This document shows positions 25,123 through 33,104 of a stretch of 64,000 nt of DNA, one piece after another. Positions within the stretch are counted from its first letter, which is position 1. Each line of letters opens with the position of its first letter. Below the pieces are notes generated by a model, which was not told where the DNA came from, made no database searches, and worked only from the letters and a program-made list of their open reading frames with translations. A program made the position numbers and the translations under genes. This stretch comes from Curtobacterium sp. MCPF17_002 (GTDB taxonomy: Bacteria; Actinomycetota; Actinomycetes; Actinomycetales; Microbacteriaceae): NCBI RefSeq assembly GCF_003234115.2, contig NZ_CP126251.1:2046001-2110000 (forward strand), given 5' to 3'.

Positions 25123-25757
25123 CGACGCTCCTCTACCTGGTCCGGCACGGCGAGACCGACTGGAACGCGCAGCGACGCATCCAGGGCTCGACGGACATCC
25201 CGCTCAACGACACCGGCCGCCGACAGGCTGCGTCCACGGCGGTGCTGCTGGAACGCCGGCGCTTCGACGCGGTCGTGGCCTCGCCCCTGTCCAGGGCGTT
25301 CGAGACGGGGTCGATCATCGCCGCCCACCTCGGACTCGGTGCCCCTGCGACGTACGCGGGGCTCGCGGAGCGCTCGTACGGCGACGCCGAGGGGCTCACC
25401 AACGACGAGGTCCTCGAGCGGTACCCGCACGACGACATCCCGGGGCGCGAGTCCCGGAGCGCGCTGCTCGCCCGGGTGACCGAGACCCTCGGTGAGATCG
25501 CGGTGCGCTACGACGCCGGGTCCGTGGTCGTCGCCACGCACGGAGCCGTGATCCGCAGCATCGTGAACGCCGCGGCACCGGGCACCGCCGACCGACAGCA
25601 CACCCCGATCCGGAACGGGTCCGTGCACTCGTTCCGCTGGGACCCCGAACGCTTCCACGCCGAGCTCGTCCGGTTCGACGACCCCATCGACGACGTCTCC
25701 GACGGCCCGGGCCGGTACGCCTTCGAGTACCAGAACCCGCTCGAGCGTCGCAGCTAG
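25119..25757 (+). CDS. Histidine phosphatase family protein (phosphoglycerate mutase-like)
   Basis: A 212-aa cytoplasmic phosphatase or mutase. The phospho-histidine motif is LVRHGETDWN (His10). The second Arg is in SPLSRAFETG, the acid Glu is in LAERSYGDAEGL, and the second His is in VVVATHGAVIRSIV. Small members of this family in actinobacteria act on varied sugar or nucleotide phosphates, so a specific substrate is not assigned. GTG 25119 overlaps the sirtuin stop by 4 bp, so both come from one message. No signal peptide or extra domain. Confidence 0.88.
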   Translation: MTTLLYLVRHGETDWNAQRRIQGSTDIPLNDTGRRQAASTAVLLERRRFDAVVASPLSRAFETGSIIAAHLGLGAPATYAGLAERSYGDAEGLTNDEVLERYPHDDIPGRESRSALLARVTETLGEIAVRYDAGSVVVATHGAVIRSIVNAAAPGTADRQHTPIRNGSVHSFRWDPERFHAELVRFDDPIDDVSDGPGRYAFEYQNPLERRS

Positions 25758-25810
25758 CGCGCCGTGGTCGCGGCGCGGCCGGCGTCGCACCGTTGTCGGA
25801 CCCGTCGTAC

Positions 25811-25816
25811 TAGGCT
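25811..25816 (+). promoter_or_regulatory. -10 element for the membrane protein gene at 25856
   Basis: TAGGCT lies 40 bp before the ATG. A GTGAGGGGGCTGAC ribosome-binding stretch precedes the start, so this message has a leader. Confidence 0.45.
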
Positions 25817-25855
25817 CCGAGGCACTCGCAGACCCGTGCGCGTGAGGGGGCTGAC

Positions 25856-26605
25856 ATGACCGTCGACGAACCCGGCTCCGGTGGGGCCCGGCAAGGCTGG
25901 ACACAGTCCACCGAGGCGGACGACCTCGACCGTGCGTTCGGGCCCGACACCGCCTCGGTCACCGCCCGGACGACGCGACAGCGCGTCGGCCGTAGCGCCG
26001 TGATCGGCGTCGGGGTCATCGTGACCGTCGGGGTCATCGCCGTTGTGCTCGTCACCATCATCGGCAGCGTGCAGAACGGCGTCGGCGGGGTGTTCCCCCG
26101 CCCGCAGGCCGCGGCCGAACGGTTCAGTTCCGTCGCGGGCGCCGTCGAGGGCGTCCAACGCGTGCGGGACGGCGAGCCCACGAAGACCTCGTTCGCGAGC
26201 TACGACGTCGAGTCCACCGTCGCGGTGTCGCCCACCCTGTCCGAGGCCGAGCGTACCGCCGTCGTGGACGCCCTCAGCGACGCCGCGGACGACGCCAGCG
26301 GCAACGGGGTGCGGGTGTTCGCGGTCGCGGACCTCGGCGCGCTCGAGGTCGGCGTCTCCGGCGACGGTGAAGCCACCGGCAAGCGCCTGGCGCTCGCACG
26401 GCAGCTCGATGCGATCGGCGGGGTGTCGGGCGTGCGCTGCTCCTGGAGCGATGACGCACCCTCGGACGACCCGGCGGCGCAGACGATCACCGTCGAGACG
26501 CGCGGCACCGGGAACGCCCTCGGCGCCATCGTGGCGAAGGCCACGCAGGAGGCCCACGCCGTGTTCCCCGGCGCGACGGTGGAGTCCGCCGAGCCGGCGT
26601 CCTGA
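25856..26605 (+). CDS. Single-pass membrane protein of unknown function
   Basis: A 249-aa protein. Residues 1-45 are polar and cytoplasmic. A strong membrane segment at about residues 47-71 (AVIGVGVIVTVGVIAVVLVTIIG) follows a basic RQRVGRS, predicting the rest to be outside. The external part has alpha/beta alternation (YDVESTVAVSPTLSEAERTAVVDALSDAADD, then GVRVFAVADLGALEVGVSGDG) resembling repeated small domains, with one Cys. I do not recognise a family. The ATG has GAGGGGG upstream. It stands alone, followed by the 220-bp tandem repeat. Confidence 0.7.
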   Translation: MTVDEPGSGGARQGWTQSTEADDLDRAFGPDTASVTARTTRQRVGRSAVIGVGVIVTVGVIAVVLVTIIGSVQNGVGGVFPRPQAAAERFSSVAGAVEGVQRVRDGEPTKTSFASYDVESTVAVSPTLSEAERTAVVDALSDAADDASGNGVRVFAVADLGALEVGVSGDGEATGKRLALARQLDAIGGVSGVRCSWSDDAPSDDPAAQTITVETRGTGNALGAIVAKATQEAHAVFPGATVESAEPAS

Positions 26606-26651
26606 CGCGCGGGCGCGCCCGCCGCCCCGCCGCGCCGCGCCGCCCGACCAC

Positions 26652-27279
26652 CGTTTCGCGCCCACCGACACCTCACGCGGCGCCCCGCCCGCGAAGTGTC
26701 GCTCAGCGCAAGACTCCGGAACGCCCGCCCCGCACCGCAGCCCCGCCGCCGGCACCGGCGCGCCCCGAGACTCGGCCCCGCGGACACTTTCGCGACCGAA
26801 CGGGGCGCGTAATGTCCGCCCAGCCGAGACTCGGCCGCCCGCGCCCGCGGCGCCGCCCCCGCCGCGCCAACGTTTCGCGCTCACCGACACCTCACGCGGC
26901 GCGCCGCCCGCGAAGTGTCGCCCAGCGAAAAACTCCGGGACGCCCGCCACGCACCGCCGCCGGCGCCCCGAGACTCGGCCCCGCGGACACTTTCGCGACT
27001 AAACGGGGCGCGTAATGTCCGCCCAGCCGAGACTCGGCCGCCCGCGCCCCGCGGGGCCCCGCGCCGCGCCCAGCCGGCGGGCCCCGCCGCCGTTTCGCGC
27101 TCACCGACACCTCACGCGGCGCGCCGCCCGCGAAGTGTCGCTCCGCGCAAAACTCCGGAACGCCGCCACGCGCCGCCGCCCCGCCGCTGGCACCGGCGCG
27201 CCCCGAGACTCGGCCCCGCGGACACTTTTGCGACTGAACGGGGCGCGAAATGTCCGCCCAGCCGAGACTCGGCCGCCCG
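26652..27279. repeat. Three tandem copies of a 220-bp unit built from two palindromes
   Basis: Copies start at 26652, 26871 and 27091 (periods 219 and 220; the third ends at 27279). Each unit has a 60-nt near-palindrome around GGCGCGCCGC whose arms contain CGACAC and GTGTCG. About 35-45 GC-rich bases follow. A second structure comes next, with GCGGACACTTTCGCG and an inverted CGCGTAATGTCCGC, bordered by direct CCGAGACTCGGC motifs. The copies differ by scattered substitutions and indels, mostly in the linkers. It fills nearly all of the 696-nt gap between convergent genes and encodes nothing convincing. Confidence 0.85.
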
Positions 27280-27301
27280 ACCACAGCGCGCCGCACGCGC
27301 G

Positions 27302-28384
27302 TCAGCGCGTCACGCGCCCCGCGACCGCCCGCTCGACCGCACGCACGACCTGCTCGGCCGAGTCGTCCCACCGGAACCGGGCCGCCCGCGCGACCGAGGC
27401 CTCCGAGGCGGCGTCCCACCGCGCCTCCAGGCGGCGCACCGCGGCAGCGACGGCGGACGGTGACGACGGGTCGAAGTACTCGGCGGCCGCGCCGCCGATC
27501 TCGCGGAAGATCGGGATGTCGCTGACGACGACCGGCGTGCCGACGCCCATCGCCTCGACCAGGGGGATGCCGAAGCCCTCGTCGTGGGAGGCGGTGGCGA
27601 GCGCCGTGGCGGATCGCAGCACCGACAGGTACTCGTCGTCGGTGGCGCCGTCGTGGAACACGATCGAACCGGCCGGCGCGAGCGCGTTCAGTCGCGCGCG
27701 GTCCGCGTCCGAGACCCGCGACATGCAGTGCAGCGTCCAGTCGGCACCGAGCAGCGGGAGCGCCGCCGCCAGCGTCTCCACGTTCTTGTACGGCATGAAC
27801 GACCCCATGTACACGAGGGTCTTCTCCCGCCCACCACCGACCGCCCGGGGCGAGGCCGGATCGGCGGCGTTGTACGCGACCGTCACCGGCCGCTTCGTGA
27901 GCCGGTGCGCCGCGATCAGCCCCGCGGTCGTCTCGGACACGGTCACGATGCCGTCGGCACCGTTCAACAGCAGCCGCTGCGGCGCCCAGCTGAGGTGGAA
28001 CGCGCGCCAGCCGAGCCGGATCGGCCACGAGAACTCCCGCGGAGGCGTCCGGTTCCGGTAGTAGATGAGGTCGTGCAGGGTGAGCACGAGGGCGTAGTCA
28101 CGGCCGCGTGACCCCATCGTCTGCATCGGCGAGAACACGGCGTCGAGCCCGAGCCGGTTCACCTTCCGCGCGACGAGCGGCTCCCCCGCCTCGGTCGGTG
28201 CGGGGATGCGCTCCCACGGCAGCCCCGCGGGCAGCGACTCGAGCTGCCGTTCGTCGTGCACGAGCAGCGTGTAGTCGTGCCGGTCCGGCAGGTGCGCGAC
28301 GACACCTGCGGTGAACCGGCTGATGCCGTCGTGGCGTCCGATGCGGACGTAGCGGCAGTCGATGCCGATGCGCAGGCGCGTCAC
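27302..28384 (-). CDS. Glycosyltransferase family 4 (GT-B) protein
   Basis: A 360-aa cytoplasmic or membrane-associated glycosyltransferase. The N-terminal half opens RIGIDCRYVRIGRHDGISRFTAG, with the conserved loop that meets the acceptor. The donor half begins KTLVYMGSFMPYKNVETL and has the retaining GT4 motif EGFGIPLVEAMGVGTPVVVSD, with the two conserved Glu that contact the nucleotide sugar. Donor and acceptor are unknown; glycolipid or exopolysaccharide mannosyl transfer is common in this clade. The GTG start overlaps the alpha/beta hydrolase stop by 4 bp. Its 3' end meets the tandem repeat region. Confidence 0.85.
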   Translation of the reverse strand: MTRLRIGIDCRYVRIGRHDGISRFTAGVVAHLPDRHDYTLLVHDERQLESLPAGLPWERIPAPTEAGEPLVARKVNRLGLDAVFSPMQTMGSRGRDYALVLTLHDLIYYRNRTPPREFSWPIRLGWRAFHLSWAPQRLLLNGADGIVTVSETTAGLIAAHRLTKRPVTVAYNAADPASPRAVGGGREKTLVYMGSFMPYKNVETLAAALPLLGADWTLHCMSRVSDADRARLNALAPAGSIVFHDGATDDEYLSVLRSATALATASHDEGFGIPLVEAMGVGTPVVVSDIPIFREIGGAAAEYFDPSSPSAVAAAVRRLEARWDAASEASVARAARFRWDDSAEQVVRAVERAVAGRVTR

Positions 28385-29355
28385 GACCCGGCTCCGTCGG
28401 TGGTCGCCGTCGACTGCCTGGAGGCGCGGCTCGCCTTGGCCCGCTTGTCCTGCTTCGGGCGCCCGGTCGCGTCCGACATCCGGCGCAGCACCGCCTCGGC
28501 CGCCACGTCCGGTGTCTCGTAGTGCACGAGGTGCCCCACCCGCGGGATCACGACGAGTTCGGCGTCGCGCAGCCGCGCGGCCAGCGCCTGCTGCTCGGGG
28601 ACCGCGGTGATGTCGTCGTGTTCGGCGGCGATCATGAGCACCGGCACCGTGATCCGGTCGGCGTACTCGGACACGTCGTGCGAGACCGAGGTGCGGAACG
28701 CCTCGAGCACGCTGTTCCGGTTCGCGAACGCCGAGAAGTACCGGTCGTGCTGGTCGTGCACCCAGCGCCGGAGGTCACGGTCGTGCGACTTGAGCATCGC
28801 GATGCTCATCACCCGGACGATCGCGGGGTTCCGGAGCAGCCCGAGCCCGACCGGCTTCGGCAGCACGGCCCCGGCGCGGTAGTAGCCGATCGCGATGCCG
28901 GTCCCGACGGCACGGGGGCCCTGCAGCGCGGGGGCGGCGATCGGGTTCACCAGGACGAGCAGCCGCGTGTCGAGGCCTGCTGCGACGGTGGCGGCGACGA
29001 CGATCGAGCCGAACGAGTGGCCGAGGACGACGGTGTCGCGCCCGAGTCCGAGCGCCGCGTGGAAACCGGTCAGCCACCCGACGTACGGGTCGATGTCGGA
29101 CACCGGAAGCGGATCCGACACGCCGAAGCCGGGCAGGTCGGGCACGATCACCCGGACGCCCTGCAGGTGCGCGGCGATCGTCTCGAGGCCGTGGTGGTCA
29201 CCGCGGAACCCGTGCACGGCGAGCACGGTGCGGTCGGCGTCTTCCGGGCCGTAGACCCAGTAGTGGGTCGTGCGGCCGTCGACCTGCACGGAGCGGTGCA
29301 CGACCGGGGTGGCGGCCATCAGCGACTGGTACGGGGAGAGCACGGGCGGTTGCAT
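28381..29355 (-). CDS. Alpha/beta hydrolase fold protein
   Basis: A 324-aa hydrolase. The strand-turn LAVHGFRGDHHGLETIA supplies the oxyanion hole, and the nucleophile elbow is VLGHSFGS (Ser). The acid and base residues fall in MIAAEHDDITAV and PRVGHLVHYETP. A helical cap lies between (IAAPALQGPRAVGTGIAIGYYR). The C-terminal 35 residues are Lys/Arg/Ser/Thr-rich and probably disordered. ATG 29355 lies 7 nt from a TAGACT -10, so the message is leaderless; an internal Met at residue 13 is an alternative. It is coupled to the glycosyltransferase. Substrate unknown. Confidence 0.85.
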   Translation of the reverse strand: MQPPVLSPYQSLMAATPVVHRSVQVDGRTTHYWVYGPEDADRTVLAVHGFRGDHHGLETIAAHLQGVRVIVPDLPGFGVSDPLPVSDIDPYVGWLTGFHAALGLGRDTVVLGHSFGSIVVAATVAAGLDTRLLVLVNPIAAPALQGPRAVGTGIAIGYYRAGAVLPKPVGLGLLRNPAIVRVMSIAMLKSHDRDLRRWVHDQHDRYFSAFANRNSVLEAFRTSVSHDVSEYADRITVPVLMIAAEHDDITAVPEQQALAARLRDAELVVIPRVGHLVHYETPDVAAEAVLRRMSDATGRPKQDKRAKASRASRQSTATTDGAGS

Positions 29356-29362
29356 CCCGGTC

Positions 29363-29368
29363 AGTCTA
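29363..29368 (-). promoter_or_regulatory. -10 element of the hydrolase-glycosyltransferase operon
   Basis: TAGACT on the minus strand, 7 nt (GACCGGG) before ATG 29355. Confidence 0.55.
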
Positions 29369-29510
29369 CGAACGCAGGCGGACGTGTCCGCGTCGCCCCA
29401 CGGCGAATCGTGGATGACTCCCAGCGGTGACCCGCCTGTGGAGGGCGAGCCGCGCCTCCAGTCCGTCGTCCTGTCCGGTCTTTCTGCGGACAACCGGACC
29501 CGCGGCGGCC

Positions 29511-29516
29511 TAGCGT
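29511..29516 (+). promoter_or_regulatory. -10 element of the trehalose synthase gene
   Basis: TAGCGT is followed by GTCCAGG and the GTG at 29524. An in-frame GTG at 29515 lies inside the -10 and is therefore not the start. A degenerate family A half-palindrome (GCCGCGCCTCCAGTCC) lies just upstream at 29449-29464. Confidence 0.6.
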
Positions 29517-29523
29517 GTCCAGG

Positions 29524-31233
29524 GTGACGTTCACCGCCCCGATCCAGCTCCCAGGCCTGACACTGGACCCGCAGTGGTACAAGCGCTCGGTCTTCTACGA
29601 GTGCATGATCCGCTCGTTCGTGGACTCCAACGGCGACGGGATCGGTGACCTGCAGGGCGTCATCGGGAAGCTCGACTACCTGCAGTGGCTCGGCGTCGAC
29701 GCACTCTGGCTGCCGCCGTTCTTCAAGTCGCCGATGCGCGACGGCGGGTACGACATCGCCGACTACCGCGCGATCCTGCCGGAGTTCGGCACGCTCGACG
29801 ACTTCCGCGAACTCGTGACGAAGTCGCACGAGCGCAACATGCGCATCGTGATCGACATGGTGATCAACCACACGAGCGACCAGCACGAGTGGTTCCAGCA
29901 GTCCCGCGAGGACCCGGACGGCCCGTACGGCGACTTCTACGTGTGGCGGGACACCGACGAGGACTACCCGAACATCCGCATCATCTTCGTCGACACCGAG
30001 GAGTCGAACTGGACCTTCGACCCGGTCCGTCGGCAGTTCTTCTTCCACCGCTTCTTCTCGCACCAGCCCGACCTCAACTTCGAGAACCCGGCCGTGGTCG
30101 AGGCCGTGTACGACGTCGTCCGGCACTGGCTCGACCTCGGCGTGGACGGCCTCCGGCTCGACGCGATCCCGTACCTGTTCGAGTCCGAGGACGGCAACGG
30201 TGAGGGCGAGCCGGAGACGCATGAGTTCATCAAGAAGATGCGCGCGATGGTCGACGACGAGTACCCCGGGCGCGTCCTCCTCGCCGAGGCGAACCAGTGG
30301 CCGCGCGAGACCGCCGCGTTCTTCGGCACCGACGAGGAGCCCGAGTGCCACATGGCGTTCGACTTCCCGGTGATGCCCCGCATCTTCTACTCGCTCCGGG
30401 CCCAGCACGCCGCCGAGCTGAAGGCGATCCTCTCCGAGACCCTCGACGTGCCCGCCAGCGCGGCGTGGGGCGTCTTCCTCCGGAATCACGACGAGCTCAC
30501 GCTCGAGATGGTCAGCGAGGAGTACCGGCAGGCCATGTACGGCTGGTACGGGTACGACCCGCGGATGCGCTCGAACATCGGTATCCGCCGTCGCCTCGCA
30601 CCCCTGCTCGACAACTCGCGCGCCGAGCTCGAGCTCATCCACGCGCTGCTGTTCTCGCTGCCCGGTTCGCCGTTCCTCTACTACGGGGACGAGATCGGGA
30701 TGGGCGACAACATCTGGCTCCCGGACCGCGACTCCTCCCGCACGCCGATGCAGTGGACGCCGGACCGGAACGCCGGCTTCTCCACCGCCGACCCGGGGAA
30801 GCTGTACCTGCCCGTCGTGCAGTCCCTCGTGTACAACTACGCGCAGGTCAACGTCGAGGCGCAGCTCGCCCAGTCGCGGTCCCTGCTGCACTGGGTCCGG
30901 AACGTCATCCACGTGCGGAAGGCCCACCCGGTGTTCGGCCTCGGGACGCTGCAGGTGCAGGAGACCACGAACGACTCGGTCCTGGCGTTCGTCCGCTCGT
31001 GGGAGGGTTCCGGGCAGCAGTTCGGCCCCTCCGCCGAGGACGTCCTCTGCGTCTTCTCGTTCGCCACGAACCCGACGTCGGTCACCGTCTCGGCGCCGGA
31101 GTTCGCCGGGCGGCCGCTGTACGACCTGTTCGGCGGCGGGTCCTTCCCGTCGTTCGACGACGAGGGCAACGTGACGCTCACCATGGGCACGCAGTCGTTC
31201 TACTGGCTGCACGTGGGCGCTCCGGTCGGCTGA
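29524..31233 (+). CDS. treS: Maltose alpha-D-glucosyltransferase (trehalose synthase), GH13
   Basis: TreS interconverts maltose and trehalose in the cytoplasm. The 569-aa length is normal for the single-domain enzyme. GH13 motifs are WYKRSVFYECMIRSF near the N-terminus, DMVINHTSD (region I), GLRLDAIPYL with the nucleophile Asp (region II), LLAEANQWP with the acid Glu (region III) and FLRNHDELTLEMV with the third Asp (region IV). Substrate-specific pieces (SNWTFDP, DRDSSRTPMQW) match TreS. No maltokinase domain is fused or adjacent, so the GlgE pathway, if present, is encoded elsewhere. Confidence 0.93.
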   Translation: MTFTAPIQLPGLTLDPQWYKRSVFYECMIRSFVDSNGDGIGDLQGVIGKLDYLQWLGVDALWLPPFFKSPMRDGGYDIADYRAILPEFGTLDDFRELVTKSHERNMRIVIDMVINHTSDQHEWFQQSREDPDGPYGDFYVWRDTDEDYPNIRIIFVDTEESNWTFDPVRRQFFFHRFFSHQPDLNFENPAVVEAVYDVVRHWLDLGVDGLRLDAIPYLFESEDGNGEGEPETHEFIKKMRAMVDDEYPGRVLLAEANQWPRETAAFFGTDEEPECHMAFDFPVMPRIFYSLRAQHAAELKAILSETLDVPASAAWGVFLRNHDELTLEMVSEEYRQAMYGWYGYDPRMRSNIGIRRRLAPLLDNSRAELELIHALLFSLPGSPFLYYGDEIGMGDNIWLPDRDSSRTPMQWTPDRNAGFSTADPGKLYLPVVQSLVYNYAQVNVEAQLAQSRSLLHWVRNVIHVRKAHPVFGLGTLQVQETTNDSVLAFVRSWEGSGQQFGPSAEDVLCVFSFATNPTSVTVSAPEFAGRPLYDLFGGGSFPSFDDEGNVTLTMGTQSFYWLHVGAPVG

Positions 31234-31248
31234 CGACTGGGCGGCGCG

Positions 31249-31367
31249 GCCTGGAGGCGCGGCCCGACCCCGCAGGTCGGGTCACGTCGGTGGTGTCGGT
31301 GCGTCTGACGGCCTGGAGGCGCGGCTCGACCCCGGCAGGCGGGTCGCGCCGGTCATGTCGGTGCGTC
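31249..31367. repeat. Two direct copies (period 62) containing the left arm of family A
   Basis: GCCTGGAGGCGCGGCCCGAC at 31249 recurs at 31311 as GCCTGGAGGCGCGGCTCGAC. Both are followed by similar sequence ending GTCGGTGCGTC. Only the left arm of the family A palindrome is present, so neither copy can form the usual long hairpin; a shorter CGACC/GGTCG type pairing is possible. Lies between treS and the exonuclease gene. Confidence 0.7.
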
Positions 31368-31371
31368 CCGT

Positions 31372-31377
31372 TAGCCT
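31372..31377 (+). promoter_or_regulatory. -10 element of the exonuclease gene
   Basis: TAGCCT is followed by 6 nt (GACCGC) and GTG 31384, the leaderless pattern. Confidence 0.55.
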
Positions 31378-31383
31378 GACCGC

Positions 31384-32148
31384 GTGACGTTCTCCACAGC
31401 GCAGCTGGACCCGACAGCACAGCTCGACACGCCCACGCCGGCGCAGGACCTCGCCGGACGCCCCTGGTGGCACGCGCTCGGCGTGTTCGACCTCGAGACC
31501 ACCGGTGTCGACGTCGAGACCGCACGGATCGTCACGGCGCACGTCGGCCTCATCGACATGACAGGGCGTTCCATCGTCGAGGGGGCCTGGCTGGCCGACC
31601 CCGGCGTGGAGATCCCCGAGGGCGCCGCCGCCGTCCACGGCATCACCACCGAGCGTGCCCGCGCCGACGGTCGTCCCGCGGGCGAGGTCGTCGCCGAGAT
31701 CATCGCCGCGGTCGAAGCGGTGTTCGCCCGGGGCATCCCGCTCGTGATCTACAACGCCCCGTACGACCTGACGGTCCTCGACCGCGAGGCGAAGCGACAC
31801 GGCATCGCCTCCCCGGTCATCGGCAACGTCGTCGACCCGCTCGTGATCGACAAGGCGCTCGACACCTACCGCAAAGGCAAGCGCACGCTCGAGGCAGCGT
31901 CGGAGACCTACGGCGTGACCCTGTCGGACGCGCACGACGCTGCGGCCGACGCCATCGCTGCCGGGCGTGTCGCGCAGGCCATCGCGGTGAAGTACCCCGA
32001 AGAACTCGGTGTCTCCGCCGAGGAGCTCCACCGCAAGCAGGTCGGCTGGTGCGCCGACCAGGCCGTCTCGTTCCAGGACTACATGCGGAAGCAGCGCGAC
32101 CCGTCCTTCACCGCCGACGGTCGCTGGCCCCACCGCAACGACGGCTGA
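31384..32148 (+). CDS. 3'-5' exonuclease, DnaQ-like (DEDDh)
   Basis: A 254-aa protein of the proofreading-exonuclease superfamily. ExoI is FDLETTGVDVE (Asp and Glu metal ligands), ExoII is IYNAPYDLTVLDRE (Asp), and ExoIII is AHDAAADAIAA (the His and Asp of the DEDDh type). The first 28 residues form a Gln/Thr/Pro-rich leader, and the C-terminal 50 residues (VGWCADQAVSFQDYMRKQ) are seen in the free-standing actinobacterial group. It is too short for a polymerase fusion, so it is either the epsilon-like proofreader or a repair exonuclease. Stands alone with a leaderless promoter. Confidence 0.88.
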   Translation: MTFSTAQLDPTAQLDTPTPAQDLAGRPWWHALGVFDLETTGVDVETARIVTAHVGLIDMTGRSIVEGAWLADPGVEIPEGAAAVHGITTERARADGRPAGEVVAEIIAAVEAVFARGIPLVIYNAPYDLTVLDREAKRHGIASPVIGNVVDPLVIDKALDTYRKGKRTLEAASETYGVTLSDAHDAAADAIAAGRVAQAIAVKYPEELGVSAEELHRKQVGWCADQAVSFQDYMRKQRDPSFTADGRWPHRNDG

Positions 32149-32668
32149 CGCGCCGCGCGCCCGCACCCGCGCCCGCCCGCGCCAGGTCGCACCCACGCCC
32201 ACGCCTGCCTGCCCGCGCCCACGCCTACCCGAGCCCGCGCCCGCGCCGCCCGCGCCCCCGCCGTGTGCCGGTCGTGCGCGCCCGCCCGCGCCCGCGCCGC
32301 CCGCGCCCGGACGGGTGCCCGCGCCCGCGCCCGCGCCTGCCCGCGCCCCGCGCCGGCGTGTCGACGCCAGGTCGCACCCCCGCACGAACATCGCGCCCCG
32401 TCACACCGGGGTGCAACGTCCGCACGAGGGTGCCATCGCTGACGCGCCCCCAGCGCGCCCTCGCCCCGCCGGCCGCTGCCCGCAGCCGCCCCGCAGCCGC
32501 CCCGCCGCCGCGCACCGCGCCCGCCACCGCGCACCGCGCACCGCGCACCGCGCACCGCGCACCGCGCACAACCGAAGTCCTCCCGAACCGTGCGTCGCCG
32601 TGGTTCGGACGCACTTCGGTTGCGCGAAGCGCCTCGCCGACGCCCTGACGGGACCGCGGCACGACGAA
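32149..32668. repeat. GC-extreme gap with low-complexity tracts and two palindromes
   Basis: 32160-32370 is almost pure alternating CCCGCG/CCGCGC and purine-pyrimidine sequence. 32372-32435 is family C palindrome copy 2 (TCGCACCCCCGCACGAACAT arm). About 32523-32570 is a heptanucleotide tandem (ACCGCGC, roughly six copies). 32564-32626 is another palindrome (arms CGCACAACCGAAGTCC and GCACTTCGGTTGCGCG). No gene is supported here; the open frames are products of the skewed composition. Confidence 0.75.
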
Positions 32669-32700
32669 ACGGGCGGCCCTCCCGGAGGAGGACCGCCCGT
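32669..32700 (-). terminator. Terminator of the bL31 gene
   Basis: A 14-bp stem (ACGGGCGGTCCTCC read on the minus strand, one G-T) with loop TCCG lies 27 nt past the rpmE2 stop. GTTTCGTCGT follows, a modest T-rich tail. Confidence 0.7.
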
Positions 32701-32727
32701 CTCGGCGGAACGCGGAGTGTCGGCTGC

Positions 32728-32976
32728 TTACTTGCCGAAGCTCTTGAAGCGCTGGTTGAACTTCTCGACGCGACCGGCCGAGTCGAGGATGCGCTGCTTG
32801 CCCGTGTAGAACGGGTGCGACGCGGAGGAGATCTCGACGTCGATGACCGGGTAGGTCGCACCGTCGAGCTCGATGGTCTTGTCGCTGTTCGCGGTCGAAC
32901 GCGTCAGGAACGTCTCACCGGAAGCCAGGTCGCGGAAGACGATGGCGCGGTACTCGGGGTGGGTGTCGGTCTTCAT
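32728..32976 (-). CDS. rpmE2: 50S ribosomal protein bL31, type B
   Basis: An 82-aa ribosomal protein. The sequence [20 protein letters not shown], with [25 protein letters not shown] at the end, is the type B (zinc-free) L31. It has no cysteine, unlike the zinc-binding type A. In many actinobacteria type B paralogues replace type A under zinc starvation, controlled by Zur; I saw no convincing Zur box in 32977-33104, so it may be the main L31 here. ATG 32976 is preceded by GAGGAATCTCC. Transcription ends at the hairpin 27 nt downstream. Confidence 0.93.
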   Translation of the reverse strand: MKTDTHPEYRAIVFRDLASGETFLTRSTANSDKTIELDGATYPVIDVEISSASHPFYTGKQRILDSAGRVEKFNQRFKSFGK

Positions 32977-33104
32977 GGAGATTCCTCGGATAGCGGTGAT
33001 GGAAGGCGCGATTGCGCCGGAAGTCGTCGGCTTGCGCCAGCCGTCTACGTTACCAGACGGCAGGCCCCCGCGGGAGCCGACACGGGAAGGGGAGCGCGTG
33101 CGGG

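Noticed and set aside
26652..27279. Possible CRISPR array
   Set aside because: Only three units of 220 bp, palindromic throughout, with no short repeats and unique spacers and no cas genes nearby.
26643..27525. Several overlapping open frames through the 220-bp repeats
   Set aside because: Repetitive Arg/Pro/Ala products with no ribosome site; the frames exist because stops are rare in this composition.
29515..29523. GTG upstream start for treS
   Set aside because: Falls within the TAGCGT -10 element.
32977..33104. Zur box before the bL31 type B gene
   Set aside because: No match to the actinobacterial AT-rich Zur palindrome was seen.
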